A DNA stretch of 20,051 bases from Fibrobacterota bacterium (GTDB lineage Bacteria > Fibrobacterota > Chitinivibrionia > Chitinivibrionales > Chitinispirillaceae). Where the stretch lies: NCBI GenBank assembly GCA_023412475.1, contig JAEYNR010000060.1:1-20051 (forward strand), given 5' to 3'. Below the pieces are notes generated by a model that had not been told where the DNA came from, ran no database searches, and worked only from the letters and a program-made list of their open reading frames with translations. Every line of letters starts with the position of its first letter. The stretch's first letter is position 1. The translations under genes and the position numbers were made by a program. Shown here one piece after another: positions 7,240-15,192 of this stretch.

Positions 7240-7662
7240 ATGATTGACAGACATATAGTAAAAGAGATCAGCAATTTTATCGCAAATTTTCTAGGAATAT
7301 TTGAATCTTTCATAAGCACTCATGGTAAGAATTCAGATGGAGCGCATATTTACAGCCCCTTAAGTCTGACATTCAAAGTATCTGGTGCTATTGAAGGATA
7401 CCTTATTGTGTCAACAAAGGATCAATCCGGGGAAAGGCTCCAGTTGAAACAGCCAGGTTACTCTGCAGAGTTGGTTGATTACTATAATCGCAAAGCTGCT
7501 TCATCGAGCATATTATCCTCTTTCCGGATTGATGTATTGAATGAAATGGTTGCAGATGAAATCGTGTATTCGGCACGTAAGGCAGAGCCTCAGATAACCA
7601 TGAGAATACAGATAAAAAGCTATACTATCGAATTATTTGCATTCACTCGTCAAGTAAGCTGA
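7240..7662 (+). CDS. Possible CheX-like protein of unknown function
   Basis: This 140-aa soluble protein is the first gene of a three-gene signalling operon. Its plan resembles CheX-type domains: an N-terminal helix, a beta segment followed by GAIEGYLIVST (50-60), a helix with DVLNEMVADEIVYSA (98-112), then a last beta segment with ITMRIQIKSYTIELFAF. The active CheX/CheC motif ExxN is not preserved: the equivalent helix has EMVA. If it belongs to the family it is probably not an active CheY-P phosphatase, though it could bind the receiver encoded two genes later. The ribosome site is weak (AAGGG, 12 bases away). The family call is tentative. Confidence 0.6.
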   Translation: MIDRHIVKEISNFIANFLGIFESFISTHGKNSDGAHIYSPLSLTFKVSGAIEGYLIVSTKDQSGERLQLKQPGYSAELVDYYNRKAASSSILSSFRIDVLNEMVADEIVYSARKAEPQITMRIQIKSYTIELFAFTRQVS

Positions 7663-7683
7663 AGCGGATGTGAAATATAGGAA

Positions 7684-9315
7684 ATGAAAAAGATTCGATC
7701 TCAAAAAGGAAATAGACAGTTGCCACCGACACCTGCTTCTTTCTTTGAGACTTCATCCATAGCAAGCGCGGCATTATCCTCTTCAATTTCTCCGATAGCT
7801 TTTGTTGATTGTGAAATGGAACGGCTGATCTATGCCAATAGCGCATTCTTAAGCATCTGGGGATATACCGGCACCGATGAAGTTATCGGGAAGAGAGCCT
7901 CCACATTCTGGCAGACAAAGCGCATGAGTGGACAGGTCAGGCGTAAAATTTACGATAAGGGTGGCTGGATAGGTGAGCTTTTAGCATACCGTAAAGATGG
8001 CAGGGTATTTTCGACTCAGGTGTCTACTACTATGTTAGTTGATGCAGATTCGATGCCACTTCTGCAAATGTTATCTTTTGTTGATATCTCAGAGCGGGTC
8101 AGTGCCCAGAACGAACAACAGCGTCTTTTGCATACTCTTCAGGAGCGTGTTAAGGAATTGAATTGCCTATATAAAATCCTTAGTTTCCCCCATAATAAAG
8201 AAATGACCTTAGAAGGAGTTTTGCAGCATATAGTTAATGCTCTGACTTCTTCGCTGCGATGGCCTGAGTATTCCTATGCCAGAATTGTAATCGGAGAGTT
8301 TGATGTTTATACTCCAAATTTTACCAAATCTTCAAGCTTGTTTTCAACAGAGCTTAAGATAGGTCAGGAAACTGGCTTGTTGGAAGTGGGCTATTATCAT
8401 ACCGATACCATTTCGGAGGAGATGGCCTTGTTGTGTGAAGAGCAAGAGCTTCTAAAGGTTGCCTCAAAGGAAATTGAGCGCCTGATTGAGCAAAAACATG
8501 ATGAAGCTGAGCTTCATCGCAATCGTGAACGCCTGCTGCATGCTGACAAATTGTTATCAATCGGTGTTCTGAGTTCTGAAATAATGCATGAAATCGGAAA
8601 TCCAAACAATTTTATAGCCCTCAATACAAAAATCCTTGCAGGATTCTGGAAGGATGTGTTACCGGTTCTTGATATGTATTATAGGGAAAATGGTGATTTC
8701 TCTGTGGCTGGACTGCACTTCACTGAAGCCAGGCAGGAAGTTGTCAAACTTCTGGATGGAATTGCGGAGGGAAGTGAGCGGATACACAAAATTAGCTCAA
8801 ATCTGCGAAGTTTTGTTGCTAAAGGACGATCAGCATCAGATGATATCTTCAGGATCAATGATGCTGTAATGAAAGCTATCGCTTTCTCCAGAAACTTTAT
8901 TGATTCCAGTACAGAAAACTTCAGCGTTTTATTGTCACCGATGGATCCGTTTATAAAAGGGGATTCGAGTCAGATACAGCAGGTTGTTATTAATCTCATC
9001 ACCAATGCCTGTCAGGCTTTAACCTCCAATAAAGAAATGGTAAGAATAACCACTTTACTGGACCAGAATAAACATACGGTTAAAATAATCGTTGAGGATG
9101 AGGGAACAGGAATTCATTCGCGTGATATTCCTCACCTGATGGATCCATTCTTTACTACCAAAAAGGAAAAATGTAATACCGGATTAGGGTTATCGATTTC
9201 AAACGATATCGCCATCAAACATGGGGGTAAAATTTTAATACATTCAGTTTTAAATAAAGGCACCAGAGCAGAGTTTATTCTTCAATGCGAGAATGCAAAG
9301 GATTGTACTGAATAA
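7684..9315 (+). CDS. Soluble PAS-domain histidine kinase
   Basis: A 543-aa sensor kinase without membrane segments. A PAS domain covers about residues 33-140, with the typical ISERVSAQ exit helix at 135-142. A GAF-like or linker region (about 150-275) ends in a coiled coil. The phosphorylated His is H302 in MHEIGNPNNF. The ATPase domain has the N box INLITNACQAL (436-446), G1 DEGTGI (472-477), F box FFTTKK (489-494) and G2 NTGLGLSI (498-505), all intact. It presumably senses a cytoplasmic signal through PAS and phosphorylates the NtrC-type protein encoded next, with which its stop codon overlaps (TAATG). It lies 21 bases after the CheX-like gene. Confidence 0.93.
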   Translation: MKKIRSQKGNRQLPPTPASFFETSSIASAALSSSISPIAFVDCEMERLIYANSAFLSIWGYTGTDEVIGKRASTFWQTKRMSGQVRRKIYDKGGWIGELLAYRKDGRVFSTQVSTTMLVDADSMPLLQMLSFVDISERVSAQNEQQRLLHTLQERVKELNCLYKILSFPHNKEMTLEGVLQHIVNALTSSLRWPEYSYARIVIGEFDVYTPNFTKSSSLFSTELKIGQETGLLEVGYYHTDTISEEMALLCEEQELLKVASKEIERLIEQKHDEAELHRNRERLLHADKLLSIGVLSSEIMHEIGNPNNFIALNTKILAGFWKDVLPVLDMYYRENGDFSVAGLHFTEARQEVVKLLDGIAEGSERIHKISSNLRSFVAKGRSASDDIFRINDAVMKAIAFSRNFIDSSTENFSVLLSPMDPFIKGDSSQIQQVVINLITNACQALTSNKEMVRITTLLDQNKHTVKIIVEDEGTGIHSRDIPHLMDPFFTTKKEKCNTGLGLSISNDIAIKHGGKILIHSVLNKGTRAEFILQCENAKDCTE

Positions 9316-10739
9316 TGCGAAATGAATTCCCTTCCAGACCAGTTTTGATAATCGATGATGAAGAGCTGTTTCTCTATTCTATCAGTCTATCTCTGAGATC
9401 AAACGGGATCACTAATGTTTTGACCTGTATGACTGGAAGGAAAGCCAGAGAATACATTTCAACCACACACTTTTCTGTGATTGTATTGGATGTTAACCTT
9501 CCGGATATACAAGGTCCTCAATTACTGGATGAAATTATGGAGTTGTGTCCTGAAACACCGGTAGTCATGGTCACAGCCGTCGATAAAGCTGAGATCGCGG
9601 TTGACTGTATGAAAAAAGGTGCAATGGATTACCTGGTAAAGCCTTTTGATAACGATAAAATGATTGCCATCCTTAGAAATGCAATTTCTAACAGAGAACT
9701 GCGGGGTGAGAATGAGACTCTTAAAGAGTACTTGCTGGGAAATGAACTTAAAAGACCAGAAGCGTTCGGTAAAATCGTGACAGAAGACAGTCGGATGCGT
9801 TCGTTATTTTTATACACCGAGGCGATATCATCAACTCCTTTTCCAGTTCTGGTCACCGGTGAAACTGGTGTTGGCAAAGAGCTGTTTGCCCATGCCATTC
9901 ATGAGCTTAGCGGCAGGAAAGGTTCATTTGTTCCGGTTAATGTCGGGGGAATTGATGACAATGCCTTTTCAGATACATTATTCGGACATGTTAGGGGTGC
10001 TTTTACCGGTGCTGATTCTTCACGGCCAGGGCTTATTGAACGTGCTGCGGGAGGAACGCTGTTTCTTGACGAAATTGGTGAGATACGCAAAGAATCACAA
10101 ATAAAACTCCTCAGAGTTCTTCAAAACAGGGATTATTTGCCTCTTGGATCAGATGTTGCAAAACTTGCTGATGTGCGATTGATAGTAGCTACAAATAAGA
10201 CTGTTGATCAGTTGAAAACATCATCAGAATTCCGCAGCGACTTATTTCACAGATTAAAAACTCATCATATCGCTTTGCCCTCACTTAGGGAACGGATGGG
10301 TGATATTTCGCTCCTGGTGGAGCATTTCCTTGATGAGGCTTCAAAGATACTGGGTAAAGAAAGGATGACGATACCAGGAGAAGTTCTTTCGCTATTTAGA
10401 AGCTATAGCTTTCCTGGAAATGTCCGGGAGCTCAGAGCAATAGTTTTTGATGTTGTAAGTATGCTGGAAACCAGGCAGTTTTCTGCACAACTGATCAAAG
10501 AGAGGCTTGGGATTGATAATGATGCTTTTGTTCACCAGGAAAGCATCTCCGAGTTAAACAATAAAAAACTACATTTTGGTACTGATTTACCTACAATCCA
10601 GGAAACTGTACGTGCTTTGATTCGTGAAGCACTAAATAGATCCAATGGTAATCAGAATGCTGCTTCTAAACTACTGGGCATTTCACCACAAGCGCTCAGC
10701 AGGCGCCTGAAGCATCAGTCGAAAAAAACAATCGATTGA
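9315..10739 (+). CDS. NtrC-family sigma-54-dependent response regulator
   Basis: This 474-aa activator is complete. The receiver domain (1-125) has the acidic pair D14/D15, phosphorylatable D59 in VLDVNLP, T87 and K109. The AAA+ domain (about 150-385) has Walker A GETGVGKE (182-189), the sigma-54-contacting GAFTGA (228-233) and Walker B TLFLDEIG (248-255). A Fis-type helix-turn-helix closes it (NQNAASKLLGISPQALSRRL, 446-465). It should drive sigma-54 promoters when phosphorylated by the upstream kinase. The nearest candidate, at 10871, lies directly downstream; the rnk promoter at 6625 is another. The GAFTGA loop is unaltered, so activator function is expected. Confidence 0.95.
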   Translation: MRNEFPSRPVLIIDDEELFLYSISLSLRSNGITNVLTCMTGRKAREYISTTHFSVIVLDVNLPDIQGPQLLDEIMELCPETPVVMVTAVDKAEIAVDCMKKGAMDYLVKPFDNDKMIAILRNAISNRELRGENETLKEYLLGNELKRPEAFGKIVTEDSRMRSLFLYTEAISSTPFPVLVTGETGVGKELFAHAIHELSGRKGSFVPVNVGGIDDNAFSDTLFGHVRGAFTGADSSRPGLIERAAGGTLFLDEIGEIRKESQIKLLRVLQNRDYLPLGSDVAKLADVRLIVATNKTVDQLKTSSEFRSDLFHRLKTHHIALPSLRERMGDISLLVEHFLDEASKILGKERMTIPGEVLSLFRSYSFPGNVRELRAIVFDVVSMLETRQFSAQLIKERLGIDNDAFVHQESISELNNKKLHFGTDLPTIQETVRALIREALNRSNGNQNAASKLLGISPQALSRRLKHQSKKTID

Positions 10740-10746
10740 ATCATTG

Positions 10747-10767
10747 CATCAATACCCACATCAACAT
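10747..10767 (-). promoter_or_regulatory. Tandem RTTGATG motifs, candidate activator site
   Basis: On the minus strand ATGTTGATG (10767-10759) is followed by TATTGATG (10754-10747). The core equals that of the CAAATGTTGATGG repeats before the signalling operon. It lies about 135 bases upstream of the predicted start from the 10871 promoter, a typical sigma-54 activator distance. The motif is short, so chance occurrence is possible. Confidence 0.35.
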
Positions 10768-10830
10768 AGTTTAACAGAATCACTGCTTCCTTTAACATTT
10801 GTTTATGCCTTAAGGTTTAACTTGTTTTGC

Positions 10831-10852
10831 TTTGAGCAAATTATTGCTCAAA
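10831..10852. promoter_or_regulatory. Perfect palindrome before the sigma-54 promoter
   Basis: TTTGAGCAA (10831-10839) and TTGCTCAAA (10844-10852) form a perfect 9-bp inverted repeat around ATTA. No T-run follows on either strand, so a terminator is unlikely. It ends about 19 bases before the -24 element and looks like an operator or a close activator site. Confidence 0.55.
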
Positions 10853-10870
10853 AACGCCACGTGTTGTTTG

Positions 10871-10886
10871 TGGCATGAGAATTGCA
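10871..10886 (+). promoter_or_regulatory. Sigma-54 (-24/-12) promoter of the four-gene cassette
   Basis: TGGCAT, five bases, then TTGCA. GG (10872-10873) and GC (10884-10885) are 12 bases apart as required; only one position of TGGCAC-N5-TTGCW deviates. Transcription should start near 10897, 40 bases before the first ATG. The gene for an NtrC-type activator ends 131 bases upstream. Confidence 0.75.
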
Positions 10887-10936
10887 TAATCTGTCCTGAA
10901 AAAATATACCCTTTAATAAAGCAAGGACTGAATAGG

Positions 10937-11299
10937 ATGTACTCACTTCAGACGACAAAAGCTTTGTGGTTGACCTGTGATGGACTGCGGCAGTACATTG
11001 GTGCTGTTGTTACACAATTTACAAAAAAATCATTCGAACTTAATATTAAGTCTGTTAATTGTCCTGAAATTAAATGTAAATTATTATCCAATGAAGGATT
11101 TAATTATTACAGCAATGACAATCTCAGTGTTACTCCATATTCGTTTCATCTCAAGTGCTTCTTAAATGACTTAAGTGTCCTATTATATGGTAATTGGAAA
11201 AAAGGTGTTCATGAAGGTGAATTATGCATTCATGCGACATCGAAAATATTGATATCAGATTATAAACCGGATTTTCCAGACCTGCCGCCAGCAGCTTAA
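10937..11299 (+). CDS. Small protein with GNWK...EGE motif, paralogue A
   Basis: I do not recognise this 120-aa protein. It is the first gene after the 10871 sigma-54 promoter. An earlier in-frame start at 10832 would lie upstream of the promoter, so the ATG at 10937 with AAGGA nine bases before it is used. It appears beta-rich, with no signal peptide or membrane segment. Residues 80-104 (SVLLYGNWKKG then EGE and SKI) align with residues 86-110 of the gene at 12402 (TIVLAGNWKCG then EGE and PKI), so the two are probably diverged paralogues. The C-terminus is proline-rich. Function unknown. Confidence 0.75.
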   Translation: MYSLQTTKALWLTCDGLRQYIGAVVTQFTKKSFELNIKSVNCPEIKCKLLSNEGFNYYSNDNLSVTPYSFHLKCFLNDLSVLLYGNWKKGVHEGELCIHATSKILISDYKPDFPDLPPAA

Positions 11300-11324
11300 A
11301 AAAAATTAAAGAGAGGTAATTTAA

Positions 11325-12368
11325 GTGATAAAAAAAGAGATGTGGACTCCAGAGGAGATATCTTTTCTGAATGCAGCATGTGAAAAACTTGCTCAATCAG
11401 GAATGGTCGATTTACAAAAAAAGCTAAATGAAAACCTTGCTGCACTCGAGTACCAGGCAATCGCTCTTTCACTGTATCCTTCAATACTAGATTCAAACCG
11501 TTTGGGAGGTACAGAAAGAAATCTTGAGTCTTTGGTTTCTGCATTAAGTGACAGGTATAGGGAAGAGGATGTTTTTGTATTACCTACCAAAGCAATTTTA
11601 GGCAGAAGCTACGAAATAGGAAAAATAAACATCTTTTACATGTTGAAGCGAATCTCAGGGCTGTTACCAGAAAACCTTGATATTCTTTGCGGAGAAGACC
11701 CATTGGTTTTTGTCATGAACAGAATGCTCTCTATCATGACAGAAGATGTCCTGCTGGATCTGCTCAGTGATACCGTATTTAAAGCTGCAAAACCTATCGC
11801 TGCAAAAGCACTCGCAGAGATATGGGAAGGACGCATTTTAGCCGAATCAATATCGTTTAATCCAGAACTCAGAAAGATGTGGCTGATAAGACAATCTTCG
11901 GTTCCAATATTTGGCACTCTTATGGGTACCCATGAATACATATCTTTATGTAAACAGGCGGATGATGTTTGTCTGAAGTATATCATTCATTCATCAGATG
12001 TACCCGATGAGGCTTCAGCATTGGAGGAATTTCTTTTTGGACTAAAATACGAAGAACTGTGTGAAATTAAAAAAGCTATGGCCAGTTCTGGAAAGAGCTC
12101 CATCGATAGAAATGAAGTGAAGAAGATTATTGGAAATGAAAAGCTTTTCTTTTTCGAATCCTCTGGTGATCCACTCGAACTGTATCGTTTTTTTAACCAT
12201 CGGAGAAAACAAGCATTGTCAAGACGTCATGCTGGAATGAGGGGCCCTATCAGAACCTTTGAAGAAAACTTCATGGCATTTCTACTTCTTGGCAAAGATA
12301 GATCCCCTAAGAAATTTTCACCGAAGGCAAAGAATAATCGAGAACCTCAGATAAAAGAAGATTGCTGA
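11325..12368 (+). CDS. 347-aa mostly helical protein of unknown family
   Basis: I do not recognise this protein. It starts with GTG, preceded by GAGAGG at an eight-base spacing; an ATG at 11340 is an alternative. It appears predominantly alpha-helical with no signal peptide, no clear membrane helix and no nucleotide-binding motif that I can see. Internal landmarks are LSLYPSILDSNRLGGTERNL (43-62), a LLPENLDILCGEDPLVFVMN segment, and a basic C-terminal patch (HRRKQALSRRHAG) followed by a lysine-rich tail. It lies 25 bases after paralogue A and 33 before paralogue B. The conserved placement of two paralogues around it suggests they interact with it. Confidence 0.75.
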   Translation: MIKKEMWTPEEISFLNAACEKLAQSGMVDLQKKLNENLAALEYQAIALSLYPSILDSNRLGGTERNLESLVSALSDRYREEDVFVLPTKAILGRSYEIGKINIFYMLKRISGLLPENLDILCGEDPLVFVMNRMLSIMTEDVLLDLLSDTVFKAAKPIAAKALAEIWEGRILAESISFNPELRKMWLIRQSSVPIFGTLMGTHEYISLCKQADDVCLKYIIHSSDVPDEASALEEFLFGLKYEELCEIKKAMASSGKSSIDRNEVKKIIGNEKLFFFESSGDPLELYRFFNHRRKQALSRRHAGMRGPIRTFEENFMAFLLLGKDRSPKKFSPKAKNNREPQIKEDC

Positions 12369-12401
12369 TTAAAGTATCCGTTGTTTTTAAAGGAGTAGAA
12401 T

Positions 12402-12746
12402 GTGGCTGCAACAGATCAATGTTATGGATGGATAGAAGTTAACAAATCATTCTATACCACTTTTAATGGAAGACGCTTTTATTGCAGTATTCCGGAATTA
12501 TATCTGGGTAATCAGGAAGCAAAAATGAGAGTGAGATATAGTGATGGGGATGAGGAAAAGTATTACCTTAATTCCTCAGACGGGGTACAGTATTCAGGTA
12601 CTATGGGAACAGACGATGACAGCAGAGTTGATTTTGAACTCTGGAAGCATTCTCAAACGATTGTTCTTGCAGGAAATTGGAAATGTGGCGGTCGTGAAGG
12701 AGAATGGTACATCGAAGGGTCTCCTAAAATCAATCGATTTGGATAA
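12402..12746 (+). CDS. Small protein with GNWK...EGE motif, paralogue B
   Basis: A 114-aa soluble, apparently beta-rich protein. The start is GTG at 12402, since AGGAG lies six bases upstream and the overlapping ATG at 12400 opens a frame that stops after a few codons. Residues 86-110 contain GNWK (91-94) and EGE (99-101), matching the motif in the gene at 10937; elsewhere similarity is weak. No enzyme motif is visible. The many aromatic and charged residues in short strands suggest a small beta-barrel or binding domain. Function unknown. Confidence 0.75.
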   Translation: MAATDQCYGWIEVNKSFYTTFNGRRFYCSIPELYLGNQEAKMRVRYSDGDEEKYYLNSSDGVQYSGTMGTDDDSRVDFELWKHSQTIVLAGNWKCGGREGEWYIEGSPKINRFG

Positions 12747-12899
12747 AAATAATCATGATGCAGTTGATATAAAAAAAATGACAATTGCAGATAGGGAAAG
12801 CAATGAAGATTCATTCACTTTGAAGGAACTATCTCTGAGATATCCAGCACCAAAATAATCTAACCTCGGCGAAAAAAAGCTTTGCAGTGTGAGGCTATT

Positions 12900-13766
12900 A
12901 TGAATAAATCAGAAATTGAACATCGATTTGAAAGTAAGAGAAAAATTGCCGTAGTTACAAACGGGACAGCCACTACCGGCTTAGAGCAGTCTTTAAAAAA
13001 TTATACTGAACCTGTGACTGATCTGTTTAAGTCAAAAACAGATTTGGATTTCTTTAATATAAAACTGGATACTAGAAATCTTCAGGAAATAAAAAATAAC
13101 ATCGTTTCCCTTCAGCAGGACTATAATGCGGTGGTAATTGCCGGAGTTAAAGCTCCGGGTTGTTATCAGCTTCTGAGTATGGTGACAAAAGAGTTGACAA
13201 TTCCAGTCATTATGGAGCTTACCGGAGTTGCGGTTGCGACAGGCGCAGCAATCATTAATGTTTCTAAACTCATTAAAAAGCCGTTAGATGAAATGCGATT
13301 CCTGTGCCTTGGCTGCAATGAATTGAAAAAAGCAGTATTGCAGCAATTGTTTCTACTTGGTGCAAACCCATCTTTGATGGTTTCATGCAGAAAGGGCGGT
13401 TTTGATTATGCGGCATATGGATCTACCTTTGCTGAGATTGTGGTAGTATTTGACTTTAAATATGAACATATCCGGCTGATTACTATGGAATTGCCTAGTA
13501 ATCCTGTTTTGATAATATTAAACAAAAATTTAAACGCTTATATTCCTGAAATTGTAAAGATCAGATCAGATGCTGTCGTGATTCCTTATCTTTCTAATCA
13601 AAAAGATGGTATTGGTGCTGTATCGGCTTGCCATTATCTGTTAAGAACTGCTCTGGAAAAAGAGGTAAAGAGAATCACTCCTGATATGCATAAATCTGCA
13701 TCAGTGTCACTGGCTGACTTTGTACAACTGGATCGTCCTTTACTTGAGAAAGTAGGCAGAAGGTAA
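12900..13766 (+). CDS. Malic-enzyme-like protein without catalytic residues
   Basis: A 288-aa protein that follows the order of malic enzyme: IAVVTNGTATTGL (16-28; family VVTDGTAVLGLG), NIKLDT (53-58), VKAPGCYQL (83-91; family APRCFEI), IPV (101-103), then a Rossmann-like half and IRSDAVVIPY (221-230; family GRSDYPNQ). The working residues are replaced. The metal-ligand segment LEDI aligns with IAGV, the DDQHGT box with MELTGV (105-110), the lysine of the GKA motif aligns with Val39, and the GAGAAG nucleotide loop reads LGCNELKK (137-144). It is shorter than a full enzyme (about 390 aa or more) at its N-terminus. It could be a metabolite-binding pseudoenzyme. The ATG at 12900 has GAGG five bases before it and beats a TTG at 12882. 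It is the last gene of the sigma-54 cassette. Confidence 0.7.
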   Translation: MNKSEIEHRFESKRKIAVVTNGTATTGLEQSLKNYTEPVTDLFKSKTDLDFFNIKLDTRNLQEIKNNIVSLQQDYNAVVIAGVKAPGCYQLLSMVTKELTIPVIMELTGVAVATGAAIINVSKLIKKPLDEMRFLCLGCNELKKAVLQQLFLLGANPSLMVSCRKGGFDYAAYGSTFAEIVVVFDFKYEHIRLITMELPSNPVLIILNKNLNAYIPEIVKIRSDAVVIPYLSNQKDGIGAVSACHYLLRTALEKEVKRITPDMHKSASVSLADFVQLDRPLLEKVGRR

Positions 13767-14003
13767 AGTCAATAACTTCGGGATGACAAAATGATCTGGG
13801 CGCAATAATTGAGGATGTCAAAGCCACTCCTTTTTCAGTTTCGAATTTATCCCATGATCCTTTCACCTTGTTTTATGCCAAATAATTGTGCCACTGGTAT
13901 AAATATTGATGGTTAATACTTTTTTTATTAGGAAACAAGCTTTGTTAGTGGTCGTTTATTTTTAAGCATCGGCTCTGCTAAAAGGTAATGGGGAGTAATA
14001 GTT
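13767..14003. other. Intergenic gap with one AAATATTGATGG motif
   Basis: The gap between the cassette and the pyruvyl transferase gene holds TAAATATTGATGG (13900-13912), matching the repeats near 7099 except at two positions. I find no -24/-12 promoter with correct spacing here and no clear terminator. Confidence 0.4.
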
Positions 14004-15191
14004 ATGATGGAAATCAATAAACCAGTCAAAATCGGTATAACAGGCTCATATGGTGGGATGAATATGGGGGATGAGGCGATACTTCAGTCTATCCTTGCAC
14101 AGATTAGAAGCTCAATTAAAGCTGAGATTATCGTATTCAGCCGTGATCCCGAGGATACATATAAAAGACATAATGTCGAAAATTGTGTGCCGGTCAGGAC
14201 ATTAAGCCGAAGAGAGTCCGAGCTTGTTGTTAAAGAACTGGATGTGCTTATTGTTGGGGGAGGGGGCATCCTTTATGATTTTGATGCAAAAATATACTTA
14301 AGAGAGGCTCAGATAGCTTATGAAAAAAGTGTTCCTATTATGATCTATGCAGTTGGAGCAGGGCCATTAAATGACCCTGAGTCACAGAAGCTGGTAAGGG
14401 AGGTTCTCAATTATGCTTCTATTGTTTCGGTCAGAGATAAACCATCATCCAGGTTGCTTGAGGATATTGGAGTACATAGGGAAATTGTGGTGACTGCAGA
14501 CCCTGCGTTTAATCTGGAACCCGATCCTTCTCCATCTGACAGGCTTGCAAAAGCTGGAATAGGTAAAGGAAGAAACCTTATTGGAATGTCGGTACGTGAG
14601 CCGGGCAGAGCCGCTCCGGATTTGAAGGTTGAGCATTACCATCAATTTATTGCTGATGCAGCAGACTATCTTATCGAACGTTATAATGCTCAAATTGTGT
14701 TTATTCCTATGGAAAGAAAGACATTGTTTGACCTGCACCATTCTTATGCGGTAATCGCAAAAATGGTTTGGCCTCAATTTGTGAGTGTTCTTGATGCTGA
14801 ATATACCCCTGATCAGATCATGAGAATAATGAAAGAGCTACATTTCGTTGTAGGCATGAGGCTTCATTTTCTTATATTCGCGGCCTTACAGAACGTGCCA
14901 TTTGTCCCGCTTCCTTATTCCGGAAAAATTATCGGTTTCCTTGAGGAGATGGGATTAGATATGCCTCCTTTTGAAAACATTACTTCCGGGAGAATTATTA
15001 CCTTTATCGATAAAGCATGGGATCAGAGGCATAAAATACTTGATAGCATAAAAGAATCTCTGCCTTGTTTAAAGAAGCGGGCTCAACAGAATAATACCTT
15101 ATTAATTGAGGAGCTTCGCATTCTAGCTGCGCGAAAAGGTCATGATCCAAATATTCTACCCGGTATTACAACGAAGTTGCCTATTGAATAA
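14004..15191 (+). CDS. Polysaccharide pyruvyl transferase family protein (CsaB-like)
   Basis: This 395-aa enzyme belongs to the polysaccharide pyruvyl transferase family, which adds ketal pyruvate from phosphoenolpyruvate to cell-surface sugars. Family features are the N-terminal GSYGGMNMGDEAIL (14-27), VLIVGGGGILYD (81-92), YAVGAGPL (115-122), the SVRD of the first domain (142-145), a TADPAFNL segment and the C-terminal VGMRLH (283-288) with LPYSGKI. The length fits CsaB. No signal peptide is present, so it acts in the cytoplasm. GGGAG lies nine bases before the ATG. Its stop is one base from the stop of the convergent coiled-coil gene. The acceptor sugar cannot be told. Confidence 0.88.
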   Translation: MMEINKPVKIGITGSYGGMNMGDEAILQSILAQIRSSIKAEIIVFSRDPEDTYKRHNVENCVPVRTLSRRESELVVKELDVLIVGGGGILYDFDAKIYLREAQIAYEKSVPIMIYAVGAGPLNDPESQKLVREVLNYASIVSVRDKPSSRLLEDIGVHREIVVTADPAFNLEPDPSPSDRLAKAGIGKGRNLIGMSVREPGRAAPDLKVEHYHQFIADAADYLIERYNAQIVFIPMERKTLFDLHHSYAVIAKMVWPQFVSVLDAEYTPDQIMRIMKELHFVVGMRLHFLIFAALQNVPFVPLPYSGKIIGFLEEMGLDMPPFENITSGRIITFIDKAWDQRHKILDSIKESLPCLKKRAQQNNTLLIEELRILAARKGHDPNILPGITTKLPIE

Positions 15192-15192
15192 A

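Noticed and set aside
12747..12858. Reading frame continuing past the end of paralogue B, with a possible short peptide from 12778
   Set aside because: No ribosome site, and paralogue A shows no matching extension. Most of the longer frame overlaps paralogue B in another frame, so it is likely non-coding.
13801..13866. Minus-strand frame of about 60 codons
   Set aside because: It has no ribosome site and extends into the end of the malic-enzyme-like gene; no family resemblance.
13878..13896. Minus-strand TGGCAC as a sigma-54 promoter pointing back into the cassette
   Set aside because: The second element is TTTGGC with wrong spacing, and no minus-strand gene follows.
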